A stretch of DNA of 64,000 nucleotides from JAPLDB01 sp038230515 (GCA_038230515.1 JBBRND010000023.1:14303-78302); one strand, 5' to 3'. Shown: positions 1 through 8,337, counted from the stretch's first letter. The notes: a model not told the origin generated them from the letters alone. Made by a program: numbers and translations.

Positions 1-555
1 ATAGAAACAGGCGCAGTTATGTATGGACTTACTTCTATTGAGGGTTCAGGCAGCAGTTCTACCACGCTCTCGGTTTCTTACAATACCCTTACTAATTATG
101 ACGGGTATGTAAATGTACATTTAGATGCTGCAACATTGGGTACTATTATAGCTCAGACGGATATTGGGGGAAATGAAATTACAAGCAGCAGCCACAATTA
201 TGTGCTTGATCAGGACTCTACATCTGGCGTATCTGGAATTGCGAAATTTGAGAAACGTAAAAACGGGAACTCGTTAGTTACTATAGATTTAAGCAGCGGG
301 GGCGCTTTGCCAGCCGGCATGTATCCTGCTCATATTAACTTAGGTTCTGTAACTACAATAGGTGTTCCGGAGCTGAAGAAAACACTGAATGCTGTGGATG
401 GAGCTACCCGCATGAGTATGACTAATGTAAGAACGCTGAATGACGGCACTGCTATTACATATGATAACTGGCTGGCTTATGACGGTTTTGTTACTATACA
501 CAATGCGACAGACAGTACCGATGTTATTGCTAAGGGAAATATTGGCGCTCACTAA
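1..555 (+). CDS. CHRD-like domain protein, 5' end cut by the window edge
   Basis: The reading frame is open from base 1 to the stop at 553-555, so the true start lies outside the window; the first internal Met is at 19. The visible part has two similar halves: short beta-rich stretches with LTNYDGYVNVHLDA near the N-terminus and DNWLAYDGFVTIHNA near the end, each followed by a T-D-V/I-x-A-x-G-N-I-G type tail. This DGyvnVH pattern resembles CHRD-type beta domains seen in secreted Bacteroidota proteins. No catalytic motif is visible and there is no T9SS tail. Probably exported, but the signal peptide is out of view. The CHRD assignment is by pattern only. Confidence 0.6.
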   Translation: METGAVMYGLTSIEGSGSSSTTLSVSYNTLTNYDGYVNVHLDAATLGTIIAQTDIGGNEITSSSHNYVLDQDSTSGVSGIAKFEKRKNGNSLVTIDLSSGGALPAGMYPAHINLGSVTTIGVPELKKTLNAVDGATRMSMTNVRTLNDGTAITYDNWLAYDGFVTIHNATDSTDVIAKGNIGAH

Positions 556-577
556 ATAAACTTTTTATTTTACTATC

Positions 578-612
578 AGAAACAGCTCATATAATTATGA
601 GCTGTTTCTTCA
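578..612 (+). terminator. Intrinsic terminator after the CHRD-like gene
   Basis: A perfect 13-bp stem (578-590 with 597-609) and six-base loop follow the stop codon by 22 bp, ending in a short T-rich tract. It separates this gene from the patatin gene downstream. Confidence 0.75.
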
Positions 613-787
613 TTTTAGGTCTCCCGGTTACAAGCATTTTTAATTTTTTGGGAAAGCACAACAGGTAAACAAATTTTAATTCAAAATGATTTCCGGCAAG
701 CATTTTCTTTACTTATAACTTGGTTGCAACATCGCAATTGCTGTGGTTATATTGTGCTTTTTTGCTCACAAATTTAAGAGGAGTAAA

Positions 788-1564
788 ATGAAAACAGGAA
801 TTGCATTGTCGGGAGGGGGTACCCGTGGATTTGCTCATGCAGGGGTTCTAAAAGCTATGGACGAGATTGGTATAAAACTATCCGCCATTTCAGGAGCGAG
901 CGTAGGTGCTGTTATCGGGGCATATTATGCCGCAGGGTTTCCGGTAAACGAAATAGTAGCGATTGTGAAGGGTGCGGAGTTGTTTAAAATTTCGGCTTTG
1001 CGGTTTCTGAAACCCGGCTTATTTAAAACCGATGCTGTGCGCGCAAGTTTAGATAAGCACCTCTCGGGTTTAACATTTGAGGGGCTTAAAATTCCTCTTT
1101 TTGTAAATGCTACTGATTTTGAGAACAACAAGTGCATATATCTTTCAGAAGGTATTCTTGTTGATGCGCTGCTGGCTTCATCCGCCATTCCAGGTATTTT
1201 TAATCCGGTAGAATTAAACGGGATGAAACTTGTTGATGGGGCGTTGCTAAATAATTTTCCGATAGAGCCCCTCTTGCCCGATTGTGCATCTATCCTAGGA
1301 GTTCACACGAATCCGGTGGGGCATGAGGATGTGAGTACATTAAAGATTCGTTCTGTTATAGACCGCAGCTTTCATATTGCTATATCAGGTTCTATAATGA
1401 GTAAGAAAGAAAAGTGTACCCTTTTTCTGGAACCGCCTGCGCTAAGCAAGTACGGAATGTTTGACTTTGACGATGCTGAAGCTATTGCTGCATTGGGTTA
1501 TGAATATGCGATGCAGCATAAAAAAGAACTTGAAAAAATTGGCAGGGACTCGCAACTATCCTGA
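788..1564 (+). CDS. Patatin-like phospholipase (RssA/YlbK type)
   Basis: Predicted serine lipid acyl hydrolase of the patatin family, cytoplasmic or membrane-peripheral (no signal peptide). The glycine-rich oxyanion loop GGGTRG is at residues 9-14, the nucleophile elbow GASVG at about 36-40 (Ser38), and the DGA motif with the catalytic Asp at about residue 150, giving the full Ser-Asp dyad. The start at 788 is chosen because AAGAGGAG sits five bases upstream and the family N-terminus begins at that Met; a longer in-frame start at 743 has no such support. At 258 residues it matches the small single-domain bacterial patatins. The 3' end overlaps the convergent Rieske gene by 9 bp. Confidence 0.9.
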   Translation: MKTGIALSGGGTRGFAHAGVLKAMDEIGIKLSAISGASVGAVIGAYYAAGFPVNEIVAIVKGAELFKISALRFLKPGLFKTDAVRASLDKHLSGLTFEGLKIPLFVNATDFENNKCIYLSEGILVDALLASSAIPGIFNPVELNGMKLVDGALLNNFPIEPLLPDCASILGVHTNPVGHEDVSTLKIRSVIDRSFHIAISGSIMSKKEKCTLFLEPPALSKYGMFDFDDAEAIAALGYEYAMQHKKELEKIGRDSQLS

Positions 1565-1957
1565 TATATGCAGCGAATTGCCATTCTTCGCCACTGTATA
1601 TTGCTTTAGCGATGATGGCGGTGGACCGGAAACGATTGATCCGTTTATAGAAAACACACCACCATGGCAAGGGCATTTTAGTTGAGAGGAAGAACTGTTA
1701 TAGCTCAACGAGCATCCTGCATGGGTGCAAACGTCAGAGAGTGCTATGTAGGTTCCGTTGTTGTTAATTATCATTACCTGGTTGCTGACTAGCGAACCAC
1801 CGCTGGTAAGCAAAGCAGCATTTGATGATGCACCTAAGTCGAGCGCGAAATCAGCCGAAGGCGCAGTGGTATCTTTCTTGCACGAAGCAAGGTAGGTGGC
1901 AATTGATCCTGTAGCGATGCTTGCTGCAAGAAATTTTACAAAATCTTTTCTTTCCAT
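1556..1957 (-). CDS. Rieske [2Fe-2S] lipoprotein
   Basis: A 133-residue Rieske iron-sulfur protein. Box I CTHAGC (Cys77, His79) and box II CPCHGG (Cys95, His98) supply the cluster ligands; Cys82 and Cys97 could form the stabilising disulfide. The N-terminus has a short hydrophobic stretch ending in YLASC, a lipobox with lipidation expected at Cys26, and no twin arginine. It is therefore probably a membrane-anchored periplasmic redox protein. There is no cytochrome b or c1 partner beside it, so it need not belong to a bc1 complex; stand-alone Rieske lipoproteins of this size are common in Bacteroidota. It is convergent with the patatin gene, with overlapping 3' ends. Confidence 0.9.
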   Translation of the reverse strand: MERKDFVKFLAASIATGSIATYLASCKKDTTAPSADFALDLGASSNAALLTSGGSLVSNQVMIINNNGTYIALSDVCTHAGCSLSYNSSSSQLKCPCHGGVFSINGSIVSGPPPSSLKQYTVAKNGNSLHISG

Positions 1958-2124
1958 CTTTTATTAATCAATAAGACACAAAGGAAACGCTGATAGTTCA
2001 GTTTTATTTGCTGGGATAATAAAACTTCATTTTGCCGTCAGGTTTGGCATGGGGTCGTAATTTACATAAGCTTGCGCTTATTCTGCAAACCGAATTATCC
2101 TGTAGAATTACTCCTAAAACACAA

Positions 2125-2148
2125 AACCCTGCCTTACGGGGCAGGGTT
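2125..2148 (-). terminator. CCGTAA-loop hairpin after the 2174-3151 gene
   Basis: A perfect 9-bp stem (2125-2133 with 2140-2148); on the minus strand the loop reads CCGTAA and a T-rich tract follows. The same hairpin occurs at 57274-57297 after a remnant of a homologous gene. It belongs to the CCGTAA-loop set also found behind the tssD genes. Confidence 0.75.
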
Positions 2149-2173
2149 AGTGATGTAAAAAGAAACTCAAAAC

Positions 2174-3151
2174 TTATTTTGCTGCTACCTTTGCTTTAGT
2201 TGCTTTGCTTTTTGCAAAGGGTGCAAAAACGGGTGCAACGATGAAGTGCTGGGTAAGCGATTGTCCTTTTTTGAAATCGAACGGGCCGAAGGTTTTTGAA
2301 TTTTCGCCAGTGATAACGGTTACGGTGTGCGAACCGAATGTAATTCCTGATAGAAGAGCATATCCTTTATTATCTGTTGATTCGGTAATTGCATCTCCAT
2401 CTATAATTATATCAGCGTTTTCGATTGGCTGACCTAATTCGTCTGTTATATGCGCACGCAATTGTGTGTGCAGGTGATGGTCGTCTAATCGTCTGTTCGA
2501 ATTATAAGTGTTATAGTAATCAAGCGTGCTCGGGTCGTTCTTGAAGAAGAATGCCAACTGGTCGCACTGATCGTACAAAGTAGTCATGCAATCGCGAAGC
2601 AAATTCTGTATCTGCTTGTTGATAGATGAACGGTTGCTGATTGCATTTTTAGGATTGGTCAACACATTAGATAATTGCGTTAACAATGCCTGCCATGCAG
2701 TTACACCTGCAGCAGTAACCATATAATCAGCGGTAAGCTGAGGCACGAGCGGTGTAGTAATGTTAATGGCGCTCTTAACAAATGCTACCAGTTGAGAGTA
2801 GCTCATTTTGTTCAGATCAGAGGCAGATACTTTCATTTGCCCTGCCAGTACCTGGTTGTTGTTAGAAATGGCATAGGCGTACACGCTTTTCATGTAAGCG
2901 GCACTCATAGCAACTAATGCATCTTTGAGCGCTTTCTTCTGCGATGCATAACCGGTTATAGGTTGTGCAATGAGCGCGCGAAGCGTTTCAATAGTAGCAA
3001 GATTTGCTTTTAGAATACCATTAATTAAATTGTAGAACACAGGCAACAGTTGTGTGGTAGCCACATTAGCAGTTGCAAGGCAGAAGTTAATAACTGACGC
3101 TATCATATTTTGATGCGCAAGCGTCCAGCGCGTTTTAGATGTAGATTTCAT
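2174..3151 (-). CDS. Helical protein with carboxypeptidase-regulatory-like C-terminal domain
   Basis: A 325-residue protein using the ATG at 3151; an upstream in-frame TTG at 3181 is possible but weaker. Residues about 1-220 are predicted mostly alpha-helical and match nothing I recognise. From about residue 230 a carboxypeptidase-regulatory-like beta domain begins (ITDELGQPIENADIIIDG, then STDNKGYALLSGITFGSHTV), followed by NSKTFGPFDFKKGQSLTQHF and a Lys/Ala-rich tail. No signal peptide is apparent. Homologous C-termini occur on the minus strand at 63787-64000 and as a remnant at 57125-57241, so this is a small expanding family. Function unknown; the shared CCGTAA hairpins and the location of one copy beside the tssD array suggest, as inference only, a link to the type VI gene set. 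Confidence 0.8.
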   Translation of the reverse strand: MKSTSKTRWTLAHQNMIASVINFCLATANVATTQLLPVFYNLINGILKANLATIETLRALIAQPITGYASQKKALKDALVAMSAAYMKSVYAYAISNNNQVLAGQMKVSASDLNKMSYSQLVAFVKSAINITTPLVPQLTADYMVTAAGVTAWQALLTQLSNVLTNPKNAISNRSSINKQIQNLLRDCMTTLYDQCDQLAFFFKNDPSTLDYYNTYNSNRRLDDHHLHTQLRAHITDELGQPIENADIIIDGDAITESTDNKGYALLSGITFGSHTVTVITGENSKTFGPFDFKKGQSLTQHFIVAPVFAPFAKSKATKAKVAAK

Positions 3152-3293
3152 TTGAATAATGTTTTTATTATAGGTACTCAAACGAAATGGATAAAAATTG
3201 TTTAAGCAAGTTTTGGGAAAATCTTACAGATTTTTTACAAGCGCGGTTTTTGAATAAAATAAACGGGTGATGCGATAACGCATTTCAATTTTC

Positions 3294-3756
3294 TGGTGCT
3301 ATCAGTTGTTGTGCGTTTGCTTGCGCTGGACTCACCTGATGCTTGGTTCAACGTGAGGGGTACCCCGCACATTCCTTCACACAATACCTGACGGCACAAA
3401 ATTGTAGTTCTTTTTGTTCGTTTCTTTTGCTTGTGCAAAAGAAAGAACCAAAGAAAAGCACCCCACGAACGCCAACCCTAAATTTTGCTTTGCGCGCATT
3501 GCCCGCGCTGCCCTGCTGCAAAATTAACGGTTCGCTCCGTTCGTGGACACCTACCGCACGGGTAATTTCGTTTTCATATTGTTTCGTGCAGGCAGGTGTT
3601 CGTGTGGTGGAATTAGAAGCCGAGAGACCCGCCATTTGTGCAAGGCAAAGATTCTCTATCTTTGCAAAAGATCAGATATTAGTTTGTGTTAGCGACTAAT
3701 AAATGTTGGGTGAGCAGCGCACGAAGCCAACACACATCACCCGAAGCACTGAAAAT
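3294..3756 (+). repeat. Interspersed structured repeat, copy R1 (full length)
   Basis: A full copy of an approximately 460 bp element with further large copies at 5322, 9131, 13443 and 16943. The left module has long inverted arms around a ~65 bp centre. The middle contains a stem-loop (TTTCTTTTGC with GCAAAAGAAA) and the pair CCACGAACG / CGTTCGTGG. The right end has TTTG at 3635-3638, 18 bp, then TATCTTTG at 3657-3664, and finally a segment with a TTAG/CTAA hairpin and a GGGTGA/TCACCC stem. Several frames stay open across the element in every copy, but none has a ribosome site or recognisable protein similarity, so I treat them as non-coding. Confidence 0.85.
3635..3664 (+). promoter_or_regulatory. 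Promoter inside repeat R1, reading toward the HNH-like gene
   Basis: TTTG (3635-3638), an 18-bp gap and TATCTTTG (3657-3664) match the Bacteroidota primary sigma consensus. It reads out of the repeat toward the gene starting at 3771. Confidence 0.6.
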
Positions 3757-3770
3757 TTTATCTTTGATGT

Positions 3771-4667
3771 ATGGCAAATAACCTTGAACAACCTTGTAAA
3801 CTTTGCGGAATAGAGAATACAGATAAACATAGGGACAGTCACATATTTTCGAAGTTCTTTTTCCTCAACATACATCGAAATAATGAACGTTCACCGGATC
3901 CTCCCTTGGTTGTTGGAGTAGATGAAAACAATGCATGCGAAATAATGCAAGAGGGTAATGAGGATTATAAAGGAGAAGTTGAGCAATATATTTATTGCAT
4001 AACCTGCGAAAAGAAATTGAGTAATAGAGAAGGTTATGGTGCGCAACTTTACAACAATCAACAAAAAAATAAAATTACCAGGAGTCCTTTAATTAAGGGG
4101 AAACATCCCTCTTGGATTGATTATTATCACTACGAGAAATTTAATTACCAAAAGTTTAAATTATTTATTCTCTCATTATTTTGGAGAGTAAGTACTTCTA
4201 ACTTACCAGGATTTGAACACTTCAAATTGGGAGTGGAGCATGATAAAAAAATTGCCGAAATGATTAAAAAAGGTAATCCAGAAGGGAGAATGGAATACCC
4301 CATTACTCAAACTTTTATTTTAAGACCTCCAGGAATAAGACGTGACCGGTTATATTACCCAAGAACAAGAGAACCAGAAGTTCATACATTTTTCTTTTCG
4401 GATAAATTTAATGCCGGTGTTGCAGTAAATCTTTATACTGATATAAACGGCAAAGAGGATTTTTTAAAGGAGTGGGCTTTTCATACCAATGGAACATTGG
4501 ATTGTCATGTACTTAGCGAACCCCAAACAATAAGTTTTTATACTGGATTTTTACAAATGGAAATGAAAGAATTTATTCCTGACTTGCCTCCAAATGTAAA
4601 TCTTGAAGGTTTTACTTTTCGAGATGCATATCCTCCTCCACATCTCAGGGCGGGAGGAGCTTCTTAA
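3771..4667 (+). CDS. HNH-like zinc-binding protein of unknown function
   Basis: A 298-residue protein with a CxxC pair (Cys9, Cys12), a conserved-looking DSHIFSKFF segment (His24) and a second pair in CITCEKKLSNREGYG (Cys76, Cys79). This arrangement, CxxC then SHI..KFF then C.xC-E..LS..E.YG, resembles a family of uncharacterised HNH-fold or treble-clef proteins; nuclease activity is possible but unproven. The rest has no domain I recognise. No signal peptide or membrane segment. The gene begins 14 bp after repeat R1 and is followed by another repeat fragment, so it sits as an isolated cargo-like gene, probably transcribed from the promoter at the right end of R1. It is more A+T-rich than the nearby core genes, suggesting transfer. 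Confidence 0.75.
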   Translation: MANNLEQPCKLCGIENTDKHRDSHIFSKFFFLNIHRNNERSPDPPLVVGVDENNACEIMQEGNEDYKGEVEQYIYCITCEKKLSNREGYGAQLYNNQQKNKITRSPLIKGKHPSWIDYYHYEKFNYQKFKLFILSLFWRVSTSNLPGFEHFKLGVEHDKKIAEMIKKGNPEGRMEYPITQTFILRPPGIRRDRLYYPRTREPEVHTFFFSDKFNAGVAVNLYTDINGKEDFLKEWAFHTNGTLDCHVLSEPQTISFYTGFLQMEMKEFIPDLPPNVNLEGFTFRDAYPPPHLRAGGAS

Positions 4668-4736
4668 AAATAACCGCTATTTTATTTATCTCCATGAATA
4701 CCATAAAATGTTCAAGAGCAATTTGTAAAAACAAAC

Positions 4737-4765
4737 CCACGAAGAAGTTTCAAGCTTCTTCGTGG
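4737..4765. terminator. Strong hairpin after the HNH-like gene
   Basis: An 11-bp perfect stem (4737-4747 with 4755-4765). It lacks a clear T tract, so termination is likely but the hairpin may be part of the neighbouring repeat debris. Confidence 0.5.
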
Positions 4766-4789
4766 TTACAAGTACAATCAGAGCTGTCG

Positions 4790-4890
4790 GATCTCAGCAC
4801 GGAGGACTTGAGTGGAGGGTTGACCTGAAATTCTCGGTTCAACGTCAGGTGTGCCCCGCACATTCCTTCACACAACACCAGTGGGCACAA
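4790..4890 (+). repeat. Solo left module of the interspersed repeat
   Basis: Matches the left ~100 bp of the repeat: GGGTTGACCTGA, GGTTCAACGT, then GCACATTCCTTCACACAACA and a terminal GGGCACAAA. The middle and right modules are absent. The XRE gene starts 36 bp after it. Confidence 0.7.
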
Positions 4891-4925
4891 AAAACATTTC
4901 CGCATCTTTGAAAAAAAATATCATC

Positions 4926-5291
4926 ATGAAAAAAAGAATGAGCGATGAAGAATATTTAAAAATGGTAAACGAGAACCTGGAAAAGCTGATGGCTGCGCGT
5001 GGCTATACAAAAGAAGAATGGGAGAAAAGAATGAATGAACCCGCGGAAACGGAATTTCCAAAGGGGCTTAATCCTGATTTAATTCTTGTCGGCAAAAATA
5101 TACGCGCGTGGAGAGAAGAGAGGGGCTGGAGTATTGAGCAACTGGCGGTGTTGGCAGAAATTCCTGCTACTGATGTTGCAAAAATGGAGACGGGCGACTC
5201 TGATGATTTTCCTCTTACTTATTTCTATCATCTCTCGTGCGTTTTTGAAATTCCCACCTATCGGTTTTATCTGAAGGAGGACTTATTCTGA
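4926..5291 (+). CDS. XRE-type helix-turn-helix regulator
   Basis: A 121-residue protein with an N-terminal helical segment (residues 1-40, rich in Glu/Lys) and a Cro/C1-type helix-turn-helix at about 53-110 (VGKNIRAWREERGWSIEQLA, then EIPATDVAKMETGD). The start at 4926 is preferred over one at 4851 because the upstream part lies inside repeat sequence and a TTTG-type -10-like box (CATCTTTG, 4903-4910) precedes it. It is flanked on both sides by copies of the interspersed repeat and has no operon partner. The target is unknown; it may regulate itself or a mobile element. Confidence 0.8.
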   Translation: MKKRMSDEEYLKMVNENLEKLMAARGYTKEEWEKRMNEPAETEFPKGLNPDLILVGKNIRAWREERGWSIEQLAVLAEIPATDVAKMETGDSDDFPLTYFYHLSCVFEIPTYRFYLKEDLF

Positions 5292-5321
5292 AGCCACCTC
5301 TCTTAGGGGTTTCAAAGCATT

Positions 5322-5785
5322 CAGGTGCCGTCAGGTGTTGTGTGTTTGCTTTCGCAGGGTTGACTTGATGCTTAGTTCAACGTGAAGTGTGACAAGCACA
5401 TTCCTTCACACAATACCTGACGGCACAAAATTGTAGTTCTTTTTGTTCGTTTCTTTTGCTTGTGCAAAAGAAAGAACCAAAGAAAAGCACCACCACGAAC
5501 GCCAACCCTAAATTTTGCTTTGCGCGCATTGCCCGCGCTGCCTTGCTGCAAAATTTACGGTTCGCTCCGTTCGTGGACACCTACCGCACAGGTAATTTCG
5601 TTTTCATATTGTTTCGTGCAGGCAGGTGTTCATGTGGTGGAATTAAAAGCTGAGAGTCCTGCCATTTGTGCAAAGCAATTATTTTCTATCTTTACAACAG
5701 TTTAGTTGTTAGTTTGTGTTAGCGACTAACAAATGTCGGGTGAGCAGCGCACGAAGCAAATGCACAAAACCCGACAGCACTGAAA
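5322..5785 (+). repeat. Interspersed structured repeat, copy R2 (full length)
   Basis: Left arms 5325-5342 and 5409-5426 pair over 18 bp with one mismatch. Middle stem-loop 5450-5459/5464-5473; inverted pair 5493-5501/5568-5576. The right-end promoter box is damaged here: TTTG at 5665-5668 but TATCTTTA at 5687-5694. The right-terminal stem CGGGT/ACCCG is kept. The next gene is in the opposite orientation, so no gene would benefit from the promoter in this copy. Confidence 0.85.
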
Positions 5786-5852
5786 ATAAATTTCTTTTTT
5801 TAAAGTCACCCCTCAAAAATTTATGCCACCGCACAGGTGGCACATTTGCTGA

Positions 5853-6263
5853 TTAGACCTTTTTCAGTTTCTTTATAGATGCTTTAATAAAACTTTCTTT
5901 ATCTTTTTTTGCTTCTTTTAATATTGCTTTTATGTCTTTTGAAATAAGGGTATGTTTTTCTGACCATAAATATATTTCCAGCATTATTGGTAATAAATCA
6001 ATTCCTTTATGAGTTAAGCGATACAACACCTTCGCTTTGCTATCGGGGTGGTCTAACTTTTCAATCATTTTGTTTTCTTCTAATGCTTGCAATCGCGAAG
6101 CTAAAATATTTGTAGCAATCCCTTCCGGTGATTTTAAGAAATCACCATAAGTATTCTTTTTAAGAAACATCATATCTCTAACAATCAGTAATGACCACTT
6201 GTCTCCCCATATATCAAGGGAACAACTTATAGGGCAATCTGACCTTTTATTTAATTTGTTCAT
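5853..6263 (-). CDS. HxlR-family transcriptional regulator
   Basis: A 136-residue winged-helix regulator. The hallmark CPISCSLDIWGDKWSLLIVR is at residues 10-29, with Cys10 at the position used as redox or electrophile sensor in some HxlR/YodB/HypR members. The recognition region (GIATNILASRLQALEENKMI) and wing (YRLTHKGIDLLP) follow. It is transcribed away from the DUF1569/aldehyde dehydrogenase/SDR genes. The shared 88-bp gap holds a perfect inverted repeat around a promoter, so it is the likely repressor of that cluster, perhaps responding to reactive aldehydes or quinones (inference from the family). Confidence 0.9.
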   Translation of the reverse strand: MNKLNKRSDCPISCSLDIWGDKWSLLIVRDMMFLKKNTYGDFLKSPEGIATNILASRLQALEENKMIEKLDHPDSKAKVLYRLTHKGIDLLPIMLEIYLWSEKHTLISKDIKAILKEAKKDKESFIKASIKKLKKV

Positions 6264-6284
6264 ATAATTATTTTTTAAAATTCA

Positions 6285-6331
6285 CTTGCAATTTAAAAGT
6301 TATTTATACATTTGCACTTTCAAATTGCAAG
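6285..6331. promoter_or_regulatory. Predicted HxlR operator overlapping the promoter of the 6352 gene
   Basis: CTTGCAATTT (6285-6294) and AAATTGCAAG (6322-6331) form a perfect 10-bp inverted repeat. Between them lies TACATTTG (6307-6314), an exact Bacteroidota -7 element. The left arm overlaps the expected -33 site and the right arm the start-site region, the layout expected for an HxlR dimer pair blocking RNA polymerase. Confidence 0.6.
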
Positions 6332-6351
6332 CAAAATTACAAATAATTAAA

Positions 6352-6825
6352 ATGGGAAAGTCGAAACTCAATCAAAACAATTTCTTTACTCAAGAAACAC
6401 TTTCCATTTTTACGGAAAGAATAAACAATGTTACACAAAAATCTGAAAGAGTTTGGGGAACGATGACACCAGACCAAATGTTGCACCACCTGAACTTAGC
6501 TTGTGGAAGTTCGATGGGATATTTTAAATTGCCTGATGAAAGCACATTGATGACCAGAACAATGGGAAAATGGCTTTTGGTTGATTTATTACCAACTATG
6601 CCAAAAGGTTTAAAAATGCCTGTAGGTTTCGCAATACCACATACGGAGCATTTTGATTTTGAAAAAGAAAAGAATTTACTTTTGGAAATTTTAAACAAAG
6701 CATACAATACTAAAAGTACCGAAAGTTGGACACCACATGTTGGTTTTGGAAGGTTGAGCAAAAAGGAGTGGGGTAAACTTTTAACTAAGCATATCGATTA
6801 TCATTTAAAACAATTTAATTCATAA
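6352..6825 (+). CDS. DUF1569-like DinB-fold protein
   Basis: A 157-residue cytoplasmic protein. The segment RVWGTMTPDQMLHHLNLACG matches the DUF1569 family, whose fold is related to DinB/YfiT four-helix bundles; His residues there and in the C-terminal KHIDYHL segment could bind metal. Start 6352 is chosen because it follows the predicted promoter (-7 at 6307-6314) by a suitable distance, whereas the upstream in-frame start at 6286 would lie before the promoter. First gene of a three-gene cluster with the aldehyde dehydrogenase and SDR genes (gaps 46 and 53 bp), divergent from the HxlR gene. Enzymatic role unknown; DinB relatives include thiol-dependent transferases, which would suit an electrophile-stress cluster. 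Confidence 0.8.
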   Translation: MGKSKLNQNNFFTQETLSIFTERINNVTQKSERVWGTMTPDQMLHHLNLACGSSMGYFKLPDESTLMTRTMGKWLLVDLLPTMPKGLKMPVGFAIPHTEHFDFEKEKNLLLEILNKAYNTKSTESWTPHVGFGRLSKKEWGKLLTKHIDYHLKQFNS

Positions 6826-6871
6826 ATATTATCTAACTCTCGATAATTTTCGGGATAAAAACAAAAAAAAT

Positions 6872-8284
6872 ATGACAACAAACATTTTAGAAACAGATGA
6901 ACTTCATACTATCCTTTCCAATCAACGGAAAGCATTTTTGAAGGATGGTCCACCAACTCTTGAACAACGAAGAGCCGATTTGAAAAAATTTAAAGAAGCA
7001 TTGATTGCCAGAAGAAAAGAAATTGAAGAAGCAATAAATACAGATTTTGGTCATCGCTCAAAACACGAAACTACCATCGTAGAAATTTTAGGCGTTATTG
7101 GAGGACTTAAATATTTAAGTGATAATCTTGAAAAATTTATGACGCCTACCAAACGAGACGTTGCATTACACATGCAGTTTGGTGAAGCAAGAGTAGAATA
7201 CCAACCGCTTGGTGTAGTGGGTGTAATTTCTCCTTGGAATTACCCAATAAATCTATCCTTAATGCCGGTTGTTACAGCAATTGCAGCTGGCAATCGGGTA
7301 ATGTTGAAACCTTCTAAATTTACACCTACAACCAATGCCGTGATAGCAGAAATGTTTAAAGATATTTTTCCAGAAGACCAAGTAACGCTTGTAAATAGCG
7401 ATGGTGCTGCATTTTCAAAATTACATTTTGACCATTTAGTTTTTACTGGCAGTACATCAGTAGGGCGTTCTGTAATGAAAGCAGCAAGCGAAAACCTGGT
7501 GCCTGTTACTTTGGAATTGGGAGGTAAATCTCCGGTCATTGTTTCAAAAGGTTATTCATTAGAAAAAGCAGCCTCTCGTATTGTTTATGGAAAACTACTA
7601 AGTGCAGGGCAAACCTGCATTGCACCTGATTACGCTTTAGTGCATGAAAGTGAAGTGGATGACTTTGTAAAAGCATACGACAAAAGCACCAAAGAAGCCT
7701 ACCCTGATGGTCCATTGGGTCAAGATTATTCATCAATTATTAATGAACAACAATTTGCAATCTTAAATGGATTGCTGGACGATGCAAAAAAACATGGCGC
7801 CAAAATAATTGAAGTTGGTTTTCGCCCTGAAGAAGCAGCCAATAGACCACATACTATGGCACCAAGCGTAGTGTTAGGTGTAACCAATGAAATGCTTATT
7901 GCAAAAGAGGAAATATTCGGACCCATATTACCTATATTTTCTTATCAAAATATTGACGATGCTATCAACTTTGTAAATGCCCGGCCAAGGCCATTGGCTC
8001 TTTATTTTTTTACGCATGATGATGAAAATAAAACAAAGGTGTTGAGCCGAACCACATCAGGTAATGTTACTATTAATGGTACCTTTTCACATATCGCACA
8101 AGACGACCTTTCTTTTGGTGGTGTAGGTGAAAGCGGTATGGGTGCTTATCATGGGATAGAAGGTTTCCGAACACTAAGTCATGCAAAAGGAATATACGAA
8201 CAAGGAGCCTTCAATGCTATGGATTTATTACATGCCCCATTCAATAAAAATACCGATAGACTTATTAATATCTTCCTTCGCTAA
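6872..8284 (+). CDS. NAD(P)-dependent aldehyde dehydrogenase, coniferyl-aldehyde dehydrogenase-like
   Basis: A 470-residue member of the aldehyde dehydrogenase superfamily, oxidising an aldehyde to the acid. Visible motifs: VVGVISPWNYPINL near residue 115-130, the FTGSTSVGR nucleotide loop, TLELGGKSP with the general-base Glu at about 215, SAGQTCIAPDY with the catalytic Cys at about 249, and KEEIFGPILPI. The N-terminal FGHRSKHETTIVEI and the lack of the extra N-terminal segment place it with the short class-3/coniferyl aldehyde dehydrogenase group. It lies between the DUF1569 and SDR genes under probable HxlR control. Substrate cannot be told from sequence. Confidence 0.93.
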   Translation: MTTNILETDELHTILSNQRKAFLKDGPPTLEQRRADLKKFKEALIARRKEIEEAINTDFGHRSKHETTIVEILGVIGGLKYLSDNLEKFMTPTKRDVALHMQFGEARVEYQPLGVVGVISPWNYPINLSLMPVVTAIAAGNRVMLKPSKFTPTTNAVIAEMFKDIFPEDQVTLVNSDGAAFSKLHFDHLVFTGSTSVGRSVMKAASENLVPVTLELGGKSPVIVSKGYSLEKAASRIVYGKLLSAGQTCIAPDYALVHESEVDDFVKAYDKSTKEAYPDGPLGQDYSSIINEQQFAILNGLLDDAKKHGAKIIEVGFRPEEAANRPHTMAPSVVLGVTNEMLIAKEEIFGPILPIFSYQNIDDAINFVNARPRPLALYFFTHDDENKTKVLSRTTSGNVTINGTFSHIAQDDLSFGGVGESGMGAYHGIEGFRTLSHAKGIYEQGAFNAMDLLHAPFNKNTDRLINIFLR

Positions 8285-8337
8285 TCTTATAATTGACAAA
8301 ATATATTTAAACATTATTAATCATAAAATAAAACAAA

